From an uncultured Sutterella sp. (GTDB lineage Bacteria > Pseudomonadota > Gammaproteobacteria > Burkholderiales > Burkholderiaceae_F), in NCBI GenBank assembly GCA_900542195.1, contig UQNA01000001.1, forward strand, positions 62,001 through 126,000: a stretch of 64,000 bases of DNA, in the 5' to 3' direction. The notes beneath the pieces were generated by a model that did not search any database, was not told the DNA's origin, and worked only from the letters and a program-made list of their open reading frames with translations. The translations under genes were made by a program, and so were the position numbers. The stretch's first letter is position 1, and every line of letters begins with the position of its first letter. Shown here in pieces: positions 55,282 to 63,862 of the stretch.

Positions 55282-57088
55282 TTTTATCCTCGTGTTTAGT
55301 CATGAAATTATTTATTGCTGTCCTTACTTCAGCAGAAGTATTTTTTCTCAGCAGATTCTTAGCAAACTTTTGGCACTCTTCCAGTGTCAATTTCCTAATC
55401 TGTTTTTTGACGGAAGGAATCTGCATTGCCGCCATCGAAAGTTCTTCGAATCCCAAACCGACAAAGAACGGCGCTAAATTTTTCTTTCCGCCCATTTCGC
55501 CGCATACTGAAAGCGGTTTATTAAGCTTCTGAGCCGCCTTTGCAGTATTAGCAATCAAATGGAGGACTGCCGGGTGGTATTCGCTGTAAATAGGAGCAAC
55601 GGATGGATTTCCGCGGTCTACGGCCAACGTATATTGGACCAGGTCATTGGTTCCCAATGATGCAAAATCTACCTCTCGAAGGAAAGGCTCAGGGCGAATA
55701 GCAACGGCCGGAACTTCTACCATAATTCCAACCGGAACTTCAGGATTGAAGAGCTTACCTTCTGCAGCAAGCTGTGCCTTTGCCGTCTCGATATATCTTT
55801 TTGCCTCAATGATTTCTTCTATGGAAGTTACCATCGGAAGCAGAATCTTGACGTTTTCTTTATATGCTGCACGTAGAATGGCTCTTATCTGAGTTAAGAA
55901 AAGGGACGGATTAGCCAAGGTAAAACGAATGGCCCTCAAACCCAAAGCCGGATTTTCTTCCTCTTCATTTAGAGCAGTCTGAGGAAGGTTGGCCGCCTTC
56001 GCCTCGTGGGTCAGAAGTTTGTCTCCTCCAACATCCAAGGTTCTAATAGTGACGGGCCTGCCGCCCATCGACTCGATAAGTTCTTTGTAGCTTTCGTACT
56101 GCTCTTCCTCGTCAGGAAGGCGGTTTCTTCCCATGAACAAATATTCACTGCGGAAGAGCCCCACGCCCTGAGCGCCCTGATGCAAGACTTCATCTAGTCC
56201 CGCCACCATGGCGATGTTGGCCAAAAGCTTAACTTTATGCTTTTGGTCCTTTGTTTCTGCGACACGTCTGCGGGCACGGTAGAACTCGGAGTAAAGCTCT
56301 TCCTGCTCTTGGACTTGAGCTGTAATTTCCAGAATCTCTTCCGGCGAGGGATTACAGATAATTTCTCCGGTATTAGAGTTTACGAAGAGCTGATCCCCGT
56401 CTTGAATCTGGCTTCTAGCTCCTGCAACCCCAACAACTGCCGGTATAAACAATGTCTGCGACAGAACTGCAGTGTGAGATGTCGGTCCGCCTTTCTCCGT
56501 GATAATGCCTACAAGGTCAAGGTCTTCATATTCTGTCAGCCAAATCACGTCCGCCAAAGATAGGTCGTTCGTAACAAGGATGACTTCTTCTAAGGCTGTT
56601 CTAACTTCAGCCTGGAGACGTCTGCCCTTCCCGAGAAGCTCTTCCTGCAGGCGATTGACGGCATGTTCAATATCATCACCGCGTTCTGCCAAGTAAGAGT
56701 CGGTCATATTTTCGAAAACCGCTTTTACCTCTTCCAAGTGCTGTGCCAGCGCCCATTCCACATTGATCAAGCGCTCGGCAATAATATGATCAACCTCTTC
56801 TTTCATGGTTTGATCATTGATGAGCATCTTGAACATTTCCAAGAAGGACTTCAGCTCTTTCGGGGCTCTCTTCGGGGTTCTGGAGAGCATGCGGTTAATT
56901 TCTTTATTAACGGAAGCAATTGCCTTAACCAATCTTTCTTTTTCTGATTCTATTTGGTCAGGAGCGATGGAATACTGAGGAAGCTGTAAAGGGGCCATCG
57001 CCATTACGCGCGCTCTGCCGAAACCGAGTCCGCTCGATACGCCTATTCCGCTAAGTTCCTTTCTGCCTGTTGCGCTGCTTTCCGTCAT
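55271..57088 (-). CDS. ptsI: PTS enzyme I (PEP-protein phosphotransferase)
   Basis: A 605-residue cytoplasmic enzyme I that autophosphorylates from PEP and phosphorylates HPr. The active-site His205 is in GGPTSHTAVLS. The PEP-binding domain has GLFRSEYLFMGR, IRTLDVGGDK, GIMVEVPAVAI and LSVCGEMGG with the catalytic Cys. It starts 3 bases after ptsH. No sugar permease is encoded nearby, so the phosphorelay is probably regulatory, as described in other betaproteobacteria. Confidence 0.96.
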   Translation of the reverse strand: MTESSATGRKELSGIGVSSGLGFGRARVMAMAPLQLPQYSIAPDQIESEKERLVKAIASVNKEINRMLSRTPKRAPKELKSFLEMFKMLINDQTMKEEVDHIIAERLINVEWALAQHLEEVKAVFENMTDSYLAERGDDIEHAVNRLQEELLGKGRRLQAEVRTALEEVILVTNDLSLADVIWLTEYEDLDLVGIITEKGGPTSHTAVLSQTLFIPAVVGVAGARSQIQDGDQLFVNSNTGEIICNPSPEEILEITAQVQEQEELYSEFYRARRRVAETKDQKHKVKLLANIAMVAGLDEVLHQGAQGVGLFRSEYLFMGRNRLPDEEEQYESYKELIESMGGRPVTIRTLDVGGDKLLTHEAKAANLPQTALNEEEENPALGLRAIRFTLANPSLFLTQIRAILRAAYKENVKILLPMVTSIEEIIEAKRYIETAKAQLAAEGKLFNPEVPVGIMVEVPAVAIRPEPFLREVDFASLGTNDLVQYTLAVDRGNPSVAPIYSEYHPAVLHLIANTAKAAQKLNKPLSVCGEMGGKKNLAPFFVGLGFEELSMAAMQIPSVKKQIRKLTLEECQKFAKNLLRKNTSAEVRTAINNFMTKHEDKNVN

Positions 57089-57091
57089 GGC

Positions 57092-57361
57092 TTACTGAGC
57101 CTCACCAAACTTATCTTCAAACATCTGTTTGAGTTCCGAAAGCATCTCTTCTTCATCGGTTCCGTCTCCGATTAAAGTCAGCTCGGTTCCCTTAGAAGCG
57201 GCCATGAGCATCACTCCCATGATGGACTTACCGTTGACCTCTCTGCGGCCATTGGTGATCTTCAAAGAACTGAGAAATTCGTTAGCTTTTTGAGTTAATT
57301 TAGTAGCCGGTCGGGCATGCAGACCAAGCTTATTCAACACGGTAACTTTAATTGTTTTCAT
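57092..57361 (-). CDS. ptsH: PTS phosphocarrier HPr
   Basis: An 89-residue HPr. His15 in NKLGLHARPATKL is the enzyme I phosphorylation site, and Ser46 in NGKSIMGVMLMA is the site used by HPr kinase (HprK), a system present in many betaproteobacteria. The start overlaps the EIIA stop by 14 bases. It forms an operon EIIA-ptsH-ptsI with the UPF0149 gene. Confidence 0.96.
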   Translation of the reverse strand: MKTIKVTVLNKLGLHARPATKLTQKANEFLSSLKITNGRREVNGKSIMGVMLMAASKGTELTLIGDGTDEEEMLSELKQMFEDKFGEAQ

Positions 57362-57737
57362 TAGTTGTTCTCGTTGCGATTTGCGCCGCCTCAGAAGCCT
57401 TCTCCAACAATACTTCCAGAGGCTGATTTCTGTAGCAAAGGAGTTTCATCAGAAGAGGGAGGCTCAACGGAGCGATGCATTCGCAATTTTTTTCTTTTGC
57501 AAAAGCGCAAACGACATTGCCGGGTGTTGCACCAAAAACATCGACCAGCACGACTTTCTGGTCCGCATCTATCGCATTCCAAGCTTTTTCAAGCTGTTCT
57601 TGCTGCAATTGCCGATCCTCGTCGGAATCTATATCCACTGCCTCCACGGCCTCCAGTCCGGCAAAGATTTCTTCAGCAACTGAATTAAACGCCGAGGCTA
57701 AGGGCTTATGAGCCACGAGTAGAAAACCTGTCTTCAC
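57348..57737 (-). CDS. PTS EIIA component, mannose/fructose family
   Basis: A 129-residue EIIA(Man)-type protein with the phosphorylatable His10 in LLVAHKPLA and the conserved VVLVDVFGATPGNVV. It is a stand-alone domain with no IIB or membrane IIC/IID part. It is the first gene of the PTS operon. In related bacteria this protein forms a regulatory phosphorelay end point rather than a transporter component. The spacing and overlap with ptsH imply coupled expression. Confidence 0.92.
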   Translation of the reverse strand: MKTGFLLVAHKPLASAFNSVAEEIFAGLEAVEAVDIDSDEDRQLQQEQLEKAWNAIDADQKVVLVDVFGATPGNVVCAFAKEKNCECIAPLSLPLLMKLLCYRNQPLEVLLEKASEAAQIATRTTNENN

Positions 57738-58085
57738 AAAGAATACTCCTCCAGAATCCCACTAATTTTAGCCAAAGTTTCTAAGCCTGGAGTGCTATAT
57801 AACCGAAAAAGAACAATCTTGAGTACCTTCAACTATGCTGTGTTCAAGAAATTCTCTGTGCGTTTTTCCTTCTCTGTACAGGCATAAGGCCAGAGGCATT
57901 ATGAAGATAAAGACTTGAGCCAAAGAAAATCTCTTCACTGCCGTAAAGGAGAAGCTTCCAATAACCGTTTTTTTGTCTTGTTATTTTCTGTGAACGGCTA
58001 CAAAATTACATCTCTGTTTTCTTTTCTCGATTGCACAAAGAGGCGCATCCGGCCCACGCACATAGAAAATACAAAGAGTTCAAAT
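57738..58085. other. Divergent intergenic region between the PTS operon and the WYL regulator
   Basis: About 350 bases that should contain both promoters. The frame of the WYL gene stays open upstream to a TTG at 57915, but those 57 codons lack a Shine-Dalgarno and family similarity. No boxes could be assigned. Confidence 0.45.
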
Positions 58086-59063
58086 ATGGATAAAAAACCC
58101 AATAAGTTGGAAGAAGCCCAAATAGTTCTTGAAATTTTAAACCGGATTCCTTACAGGCCGAATAAAACCAGTGCTGAAGATATCATCGAATCATTAGAAG
58201 CGGCTAGTATCCATCTGTCCAAGAGGTCTGTACAAAGATATCTGAAAAGAATATCAGAGTCAGATTCTTTCGGAGTTGAACGTGATTCACGCGACAGAAA
58301 ATTCGGCTACAGTCGAAACCGTTCGGAAAATAAATGGGAAACCTTAGAACTAAAACCTAATGAGTGTCTTCTTTTGAAGTTAGCTCAGGAATATATCAAA
58401 AATCAAGTTCCAGGCTCTATCCTTAAGTCTCTTGACTTCCTATTTGCCAAAGCCGATAAGGTTTTAAATGAAAAACACTCCAACCGGAAAGAAAAAGAAT
58501 GGCTGCAAAAGGTAGCCCTTGTCTCCCCGGCCCTTCCCCAACTTCCTGCCAAAATTCTGCCGAGGATTTTTGATGAGGTTTCTAACGCATTATTCGAAGA
58601 GAAAAAACTTCGAATTAGCTATAAGAATATGCATGGAGTTTGCAGAACAGGAATTATCAATCCTTTAGGGCTCGTACAGCAACAATCTCGCCTTTATTTG
58701 GTGTGCACCTATGAAAACGATGACAAAATTTTTCATTTAGCGCTTCATCGAATCAAAAGCGCCAAGATGACAGATTTCTCAAGAGAAGTGCCGAAAGACT
58801 TCCGCCTCTCCGAATACCTTAACTCTCGGCATTTCAACTACAGTGACGGCGAAAAAGTACGTTGGGTACTGGAATTTACAGGAGAAGATTCGGCACGAAA
58901 TTTTGAAGAAACTCCCTTTGCCAAGGATCAGGTATTGAAAAAGTTAGATAACGGCAAGTACCGGCTCGAAGTCGTCCTTCAAGACTCACGTTTACTTGAT
59001 GGCTGGATTGCTACCTATGGAGACCTCTATCACATCACAAAAGAAAGAAGGTATCCTCTCTGA
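58086..59063 (+). CDS. WYL-domain transcriptional regulator
   Basis: A 325-residue regulator from the ATG at 58086. An N-terminal helix-turn-helix region (about 10-75; TSAEDIIESLEAASIHLSKR, SVQRYLKRI) is followed by a WYL domain (about 150-250; LRISYKNMHG, IINPLGLVQQQSRLYLVCTY, FHLALHRIKSA) and a WCX-type C-terminal segment. WYL proteins bind nucleic acid or nucleotide ligands and often act as repressors, including of defence or DNA-damage genes. No defence genes are adjacent, so its target is unknown. A GC-rich hairpin follows. Confidence 0.85.
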   Translation: MDKKPNKLEEAQIVLEILNRIPYRPNKTSAEDIIESLEAASIHLSKRSVQRYLKRISESDSFGVERDSRDRKFGYSRNRSENKWETLELKPNECLLLKLAQEYIKNQVPGSILKSLDFLFAKADKVLNEKHSNRKEKEWLQKVALVSPALPQLPAKILPRIFDEVSNALFEEKKLRISYKNMHGVCRTGIINPLGLVQQQSRLYLVCTYENDDKIFHLALHRIKSAKMTDFSREVPKDFRLSEYLNSRHFNYSDGEKVRWVLEFTGEDSARNFEETPFAKDQVLKKLDNGKYRLEVVLQDSRLLDGWIATYGDLYHITKERRYPL

Positions 59064-59073
59064 CGAGAGCTGG

Positions 59074-59096
59074 AGGAGGTTGCTTTTTCCTCCTCT
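59074..59096 (+). terminator. Hairpin after the WYL gene
   Basis: GAGGAGG (59074-59080) pairs with CCTCCTC (59090-59096) around TTGCTTTTT, 11 bases after the stop codon. Only a short pyrimidine run (TCTTCCC) follows. Confidence 0.5.
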
Positions 59097-59211
59097 CTTC
59101 CCACTTTTCGGAGTAGCTTGGCTTTTAACGCGCTTCTATCGGGTGCTTACCTTACACACTACTCTATTTATTGGATTACATCGCACAAAGTCAATTTAAT
59201 CAGCGGATTAA

Positions 59212-60000
59212 TCAGGAGGAACAAGATTTTTCTTCCCGACATGAAGCGCTTTTTTTAATTGTTAATGTCAATGCCTCCAACAATGCTGGAAGCGCCTCAG
59301 TACTCTTTTTCGAAATATGGAAATGAAAATATGAAGAATTCTCTATATGGCCTGCCTCCGCAAGATTGATGTTGATCTTTATTGCGTTCTTACATAGCCG
59401 AGAAAATGATGCCGCGGGATAAACCTCTCCGGAAGTTCCTACAGCAACAAATACATCTGTCCTCTTCAAATAATTTGGAATCCAGTCCATGAAATATGGT
59501 CGCTCGCCAAAAAGAACTACATCGGGCCTGACCGAGTAGCCTTTTGCTCCGCACGAAGGACAGACATTGTCTTTCCGAAATGAATTTGGACGAGGAAAGA
59601 CAGCTCCACAAGCACTGCAACGTGCCTGATTCAATGATCCATGGAGATGGTAGACCTGAGGCGCCCCAGCTAACTCATTTAGCCAGTCTACATTTTGAGT
59701 TACGTGAATAAACTCACAAAAGCCAATTGTTTCCCGGGCAAACTTGGCCAATGCGTAGTGTGCTGAATTTGGCTGACAGCGGCATACAGTTTCAAACCTT
59801 TTGTTGTAAAACTCAAAAACTTTATCTGGAGTTCTGGCCAGAGCTTCCATTGTGGCTAGCTCTCTTGCATTGTTCTTGATCCATAGGCCATTCTTATCAC
59901 GAAATGTTGCAATACCGCTTTCTGCCGACAGACCTGCGCCTGAGAGAACAAAGATGACCGGTGTGTTCCCTGTTTTTAAATTTTCAAAGTATTTTTCCAT
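59212..60000 (-). CDS. Sir2-family NAD-dependent deacylase
   Basis: A 262-residue sirtuin. Motifs: FVLSGAGLSAESGIATFRD (NAD-binding), TQNVDWL, and HLHGSLNQARC with the catalytic His. Two CxxC pairs (CSAC and CPSC) bind zinc, and VRPDVVLFGERP follows. The ATG at 60000 has AGGAG 8 bases upstream. A longer in-frame ORF to 60126 overlaps the upstream gene and is not used. It lies 56 bases after the HEAT-like protein gene, probably in one transcript. It likely removes acyl groups from lysines or modifies ADP-ribose; the partner suggests a shared task of unknown nature. Confidence 0.9.
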   Translation of the reverse strand: MEKYFENLKTGNTPVIFVLSGAGLSAESGIATFRDKNGLWIKNNARELATMEALARTPDKVFEFYNKRFETVCRCQPNSAHYALAKFARETIGFCEFIHVTQNVDWLNELAGAPQVYHLHGSLNQARCSACGAVFPRPNSFRKDNVCPSCGAKGYSVRPDVVLFGERPYFMDWIPNYLKRTDVFVAVGTSGEVYPAASFSRLCKNAIKININLAEAGHIENSSYFHFHISKKSTEALPALLEALTLTIKKSASCREEKSCSS

Positions 60001-60056
60001 CGTGAGTACTCCTGGGCCTGAGCCTATATTGAGGTCCCCAGACCCGTGGAAGATCT

Positions 60057-61139
60057 TTAAGATCTTGGCTTCCTTCCGGACCTTCCTCCAAAAGGAACGG
60101 ATTTGCGGTCCGATAGTTCGTCCCAAAAATCTTCCTCTAGTGTGGGATCCTCTAATTCTTCGTCTTCGTCGACATATTCATCATTTTCTTCGTCTTCTCC
60201 GATGTCATCGAAGTCTTCGGAACTGTCTAGAATATCTTCCAGAAATGGATCTTCTTCCTCTTCCGGGATCTTTTCCCAGCCGTTTGCAAGCGTCCGTATT
60301 TCGGTTACATCACTCTTACTCAATGCATCGCACAAGTCTTCGCGCACGCTCTTTTCTCTTACTTTATCTAAAACAAGCTCGGCTAATTCTGGGTCATTGC
60401 CGATGATTTCCACAAGCTCTTGCGCACAAAAGTTACCTTGAGCAAATGCTTTTGTTCTTAACGCAGCTTCTCTCACAAAAAAGAACGGATCCTTTAAGAG
60501 ATTTTTTAATAACTCAGAATTTCGCACATAAGGAATAGCAAGCGCACGGACGTAAGGATTCCGATTGGAAAGCAATTCTTCCAGCAATCGCTGTTTTTCT
60601 GTACGAGTCCCATGTTTGTCAACACTTCGGATAATTTCATCTAAATCTTCTTTTGTTGGTTCCCAACTGATGCCCTTGGAGCGGAACTCGCAAAAACAGT
60701 CTTCCTCACTGCCGCCGGATGATAAATAAGACAACCAAAATCTGACTTCGGGATTTCTGATGAGAGGTAGAAGCTCAGATTCTTTTTGAGCAATAAGCTC
60801 AGAACCACTGGCCCGCAGCAATGCCTCCGGAGATTTGTTAAACAAGAGCGCCAAAGAATGAATTGAGATCTTCTCAAATAATTCTTGTCCTACAACCTCG
60901 TTTAAGTTATTCCGGCAGGTTTCTTTCTCAATAAATTTTTCAAGAGCATTTAAGTCTGAAATCGGATTGCTGATAGCTCTTGCTCTTATCTTGCGTGAAT
61001 CATTACAAAGAAGCTTCGCACTTAATTCGGCTGGAATATCCCAAAGACCATCTGCCAGCAAAATAGTCTCGAGATTAACAAAAAACTCGTTTTCTCCAGC
61101 GGCATTTTTACTTTCATCTCTGTCAAAGATAACTTTCAT
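60057..61139 (-). CDS. HEAT/ARM-like repeat protein with acidic tail
   Basis: A 360-residue protein from the ATG at 61139, which has GAGG 5 bases upstream. An earlier ATG at 61157 is less likely. The middle (about 40-290) is made of helical repeats resembling HEAT or variant leucine-rich repeats: KIRARAISNPISDLNALEKF, NPYVRALAIPYVRNSELLKN, FFVREAALRTKAFAQGNF. From about 300 to 345 there is a strongly acidic Asp/Glu segment, and the last 15 residues are basic (GGRSGRKPRS). It has no signal peptide. Such scaffolds bind proteins or nucleic acids. Its partner gene is a sirtuin. No named family was recognised. Confidence 0.75.
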   Translation of the reverse strand: MKVIFDRDESKNAAGENEFFVNLETILLADGLWDIPAELSAKLLCNDSRKIRARAISNPISDLNALEKFIEKETCRNNLNEVVGQELFEKISIHSLALLFNKSPEALLRASGSELIAQKESELLPLIRNPEVRFWLSYLSSGGSEEDCFCEFRSKGISWEPTKEDLDEIIRSVDKHGTRTEKQRLLEELLSNRNPYVRALAIPYVRNSELLKNLLKDPFFFVREAALRTKAFAQGNFCAQELVEIIGNDPELAELVLDKVREKSVREDLCDALSKSDVTEIRTLANGWEKIPEEEEDPFLEDILDSSEDFDDIGEDEENDEYVDEDEELEDPTLEEDFWDELSDRKSVPFGGRSGRKPRS

Positions 61140-61901
61140 AGTCCTCTTCCTTTTCAACCAATTACGTTTTCAACGTTTACTTGCGGCACCTTTATTGCAT
61201 CGCGTCTTTGGCACCAGCAGTATCTCTTCTCACGGGAATAAGCGGCGACATCGACTGCCGCTCTAATGCCTTACTAAAAACAGTTTAAGATTTGTTGCGA
61301 CAGAATACGCCGCATATTTTGCTTACTTCTCTCTCGAGGGAACTGCTGATCTTATATAAATTTCAACAAGTTATATTGAAACATTACTTGCAGAAGAACT
61401 GCTTCTAAGCTATCTAAGCCATTTCTGGCTCCTTCTCGTCAGCGCGGGTTTTTATTGAAGCGCGCTTTCAATCTTTGGTCAGAAATAGTTAGAACCTTTA
61501 TAGAAGAATCCATAATAGAGAGCCGGAGTAAGAAGAGAAAGACTTTCCTCGGTTGCAGTCCGCATTGGATCTCCACCCGGAGTTCATAAGCACTTGTTCA
61601 AAGGCGATTTTTCAAATGAATAGCTGCCTTTTTTGACGACTCTTTTTGTCGCGTTATGAATCAAAATAGTTCTATGTAAGATATTAAGGAGACCTGTTAA
61701 TCGGAGCCTAGAAATGGGACAAAGAGGTTTCTTGACAGACTCGAAGTCTGTTATCTGCACGACCGGCACGAAAAAGCAATTCTGTTCTTCTTAGAACCTA
61801 AGACTCACAGCAGAAATTCAAGAAGTCTAAAAGCAGCCTCCAATAACTTACAGATCCTTTGAACCAATTCAAATTCTTCTATATTTTTCCTTCTTAAGAA
61901 A
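61140..61901. other. Gene-free region between divergent genes
   Basis: About 760 bases. Directly upstream of the HEAT-like gene a minus-strand frame without ATG reads RAAVDVAAYSREKRYCWCQR and ends 17 bases before that gene; it may be a gene remnant. At 61735-61751 there is a tRNA anticodon-arm-like hairpin (listed separately). The promoters of both flanking genes should also be here. Confidence 0.4.
61735..61751 (+). other. Anticodon-arm-like hairpin
   Basis: ACAGACT (61735-61741), CGA, AGTCTGT (61745-61751). Read as a tRNA arm it is a 5-bp stem (ACAGA/TCTGT) with the 7-base loop CTCGAAG, which has U33 and would give anticodon CGA. No T arm (GTTCGA) or acceptor stem was found around it, so it is at most a remnant and possibly chance. 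Confidence 0.2.
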
Positions 61902-62774
61902 ATGAGTGATAAGACGATAACATTGGCCACCTCCCCCGTACTGAATTATTGTGATCAGAGCCACCTTCACCGTGAAGATATTCACCTTAATCAAGAAGAG
62001 GAACCACTTAACTCTAACCTGTGTCTTGCCGAAAGTCGTCTCACGAAAATGCAAGAAATAGCCGCAGAGATCAGAGAAAAATCTCATGCCAATCAAAAAG
62101 CAAACTTATTGACTTTTCGGAACGAAATCGAAAAAGCCCGCAGTACGACGGACATTTTGCGAGCTTTTTTTGTTTGCGGACTTCTTCAGGAAAAACCGCA
62201 GACCTTAACGGCATGTACGCTCGCAACAACCATATCTATCGCCAGAGCAGTGGCTGATGTTTGTGAAAAATATCCGTTACTTTTCGGAGAGATCAGAGGG
62301 ATAAAAGTTAAATCAAGACTGAGAACCTCCATGGCTACTTGTTCCAAAGAAAGAATGATTTCTCTAAATCCGCGATACTTCTGTGGTAATCACACAGACA
62401 AAATCGAGGCCGCAGTGAAAAAAAATTTCTGGACTTCTTTTTCTGACAAAGGAGGTGTCTACCAAATTATGGCGCACGAGCTCGGACATGCTGTGCATTT
62501 TTCTCTCTTTAACCTTTTGGATAGAAAAGGATCTTTTGCTTTGCCTTCTATTTTCAATACTGCAGTGCGCCGAAGGGTCCTTCTTAAGCACGGCTACAAC
62601 ATAGAGAATAATCTAAGCAAGTATGCGAAAAAAAATTGTTATGAATTTTTTGCGGAAGCGTTTTGCGAGTTAATTTGCAGTAGCCAGCCTAGAATCTTCG
62701 CTCAAGAGCTCGGAGTGATATTAGAAGAGATTACTGACGGTGATCTTTCAATGCTTATTGGCTTCTACAGGTAA
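61902..62774 (+). CDS. HEXXH zinc metallopeptidase-like protein
   Basis: A 290-residue protein with no signal peptide or membrane segment. The zinc-binding motif is AHELGHAVHF (HELGH at 192-196). NCYEFFAEAFCEL about 50 residues later supplies Glu residues that could be the third ligand (Glu248 or Glu252), as in gluzincins and in phage- or toxin-associated peptidases of this type. The N-terminal 180 residues are helical and unrecognised. There is no nearby immunity, secretion or phage gene to explain it. The large AT-rich flanks suggest possible acquisition. The Shine-Dalgarno is weak. Confidence 0.7.
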   Translation: MSDKTITLATSPVLNYCDQSHLHREDIHLNQEEEPLNSNLCLAESRLTKMQEIAAEIREKSHANQKANLLTFRNEIEKARSTTDILRAFFVCGLLQEKPQTLTACTLATTISIARAVADVCEKYPLLFGEIRGIKVKSRLRTSMATCSKERMISLNPRYFCGNHTDKIEAAVKKNFWTSFSDKGGVYQIMAHELGHAVHFSLFNLLDRKGSFALPSIFNTAVRRRVLLKHGYNIENNLSKYAKKNCYEFFAEAFCELICSSQPRIFAQELGVILEEITDGDLSMLIGFYR

Positions 62775-63027
62775 GAATAATTGAATGCTCATTAGTTTCG
62801 ATTTTTGAAATCACCTAAATTCTTTTAAACGAAAGAAATGACTTTTCTGAAAGCAGTGCTTCCACGATGTTTTATGCCTGGCATAGACCTGAAACAGCTC
62901 ATAGTGTTTGATTGTCCTCTTTAGCTCCTAGTAAAATCGGGTAAACACACTTAAGCGCTTTCCGTCTCAGGAAATTCATTAAACGAGAAGCACTACCTAA
63001 AATTTTTGGTTTTACGGAGGATTCCGA

Positions 63028-63384
63028 ATGGCAATCGTCACATTCCGTTCTAAAGCTGCGGGCGAAATTTATATGTTTCGCGAAACAGCTGAGGAAATTT
63101 TTAAAGTATTCGGCAAACCTTTAGGCATTCGCGGAGTTTTAACTCCGGAAGAGATCCCTGCCGCCCTTAACTCCCTTCAGCTAAGAATTGAAAAAGAAAA
63201 AGAACTTCTGAAAGAGGTTAAAGCCAAGGAAGACAAAGCCTTCAGAGAAGGAAAAGATCTAGACAAAGAGAAGAAGCCGGCAATGGAACAAACCGTCTAT
63301 TTCACTCAAAGAGCTTATCCCTTTGTCGAAATGCTTGAACGCTCGCTTAAAGATGATGTGCCTGTTACGTGGGGAGTTCCATAG
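63028..63384 (+). CDS. DUF1840 family protein
   Basis: A 118-residue cytoplasmic protein matching the DUF1840 pattern seen in betaproteobacteria: VTFRSKAAGEIYMFRETAEE at the start, then KVFGKPLGIRGVLTPEEIPA, a charged coiled region, and a closing YPFVEMLERS with VTWGVP. GGAGG lies 6-7 bases before the ATG. It is a single gene. Its function is unknown, but its presence supports the taxonomic placement. Confidence 0.88.
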   Translation: MAIVTFRSKAAGEIYMFRETAEEIFKVFGKPLGIRGVLTPEEIPAALNSLQLRIEKEKELLKEVKAKEDKAFREGKDLDKEKKPAMEQTVYFTQRAYPFVEMLERSLKDDVPVTWGVP

Positions 63385-63446
63385 CGGGAGTGATTTCTTT
63401 AAAGGTCCACTAAATAAGATACCAAAAAGAGTCATTCAAAAATTGT

Positions 63447-63478
63447 CGTGGTACAAAAGGCAAGCCTCACGTACCACG
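63447..63478. terminator. Terminator overlapping the 3' end of the antitoxin-like gene
   Basis: CGTGGTAC (63447-63454) pairs perfectly with GTACCACG (63471-63478) around 16 bases. On the minus strand it is followed by ACAATTTTTG. The right arm contains the last codons of the RelB-like gene, so transcription probably ends there. Confidence 0.6.
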
Positions 63479-63733
63479 GTTTTCGAAGTATGCGCCGACA
63501 CTTTCATGGCGAGTTACTTCTTCCTTTTCAACCATCCTAATAGCTTCAATCGTTTCATCTTTAAAAAACTCAACCTCAAATGGAAGTTTTCGCTCGTGAA
63601 CCAGCTTAATCAAAGTAAGACGGACGAGATCTGAAAAATTTAATCCTATCGAATTCAAGACTTCAGAGGCATCCGCTTTGAGCTTTTTATTGACTCTGAC
63701 TAGAATCGAATCATCGAAAATCTTCGTGGACAT
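63467..63733 (-). CDS. RelB/DinJ-family antitoxin-like protein (no toxin adjacent)
   Basis: An 88-residue protein of the RelB/DinJ ribbon-helix-helix type: ILVRVNKKLKADASEVLNSI and GLNFSDLVRLTLIKLVHERK form the DNA-binding strand and helices, and the tail is acidic. In RelB/DinJ modules the toxin gene follows directly. Here the sequence after the stop is a terminator and then the end of DUF1840, so the toxin has been lost or is encoded elsewhere. The upstream neighbour at 63863-64000 is on the same strand and is cut by the window edge. Confidence 0.75.
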   Translation of the reverse strand: MSTKIFDDSILVRVNKKLKADASEVLNSIGLNFSDLVRLTLIKLVHERKLPFEVEFFKDETIEAIRMVEKEEVTRHESVGAYFENRGT

Positions 63734-63862
63734 TCAATTCACCATTTCAACAATGTTGCTACAGAATTTAAAGGATGTCTTGTAGGTATCACTATCGTAA
63801 ACGAAACAGCATAAAAGAATAATTTCTGAGGGAAGCCTCGTCTACATCTATAAAAACTTCTA

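Noticed and set aside
57915..58085. 57-residue N-terminal extension of the WYL regulator
   Set aside because: It begins at TTG without a Shine-Dalgarno, and its sequence does not resemble the helix-turn-helix region of the family.
60001..60126. Sirtuin starting at 60126 with 42 extra residues
   Set aside because: It would overlap the end of the HEAT-like gene, and the ATG at 60000 has a proper AGGAG.
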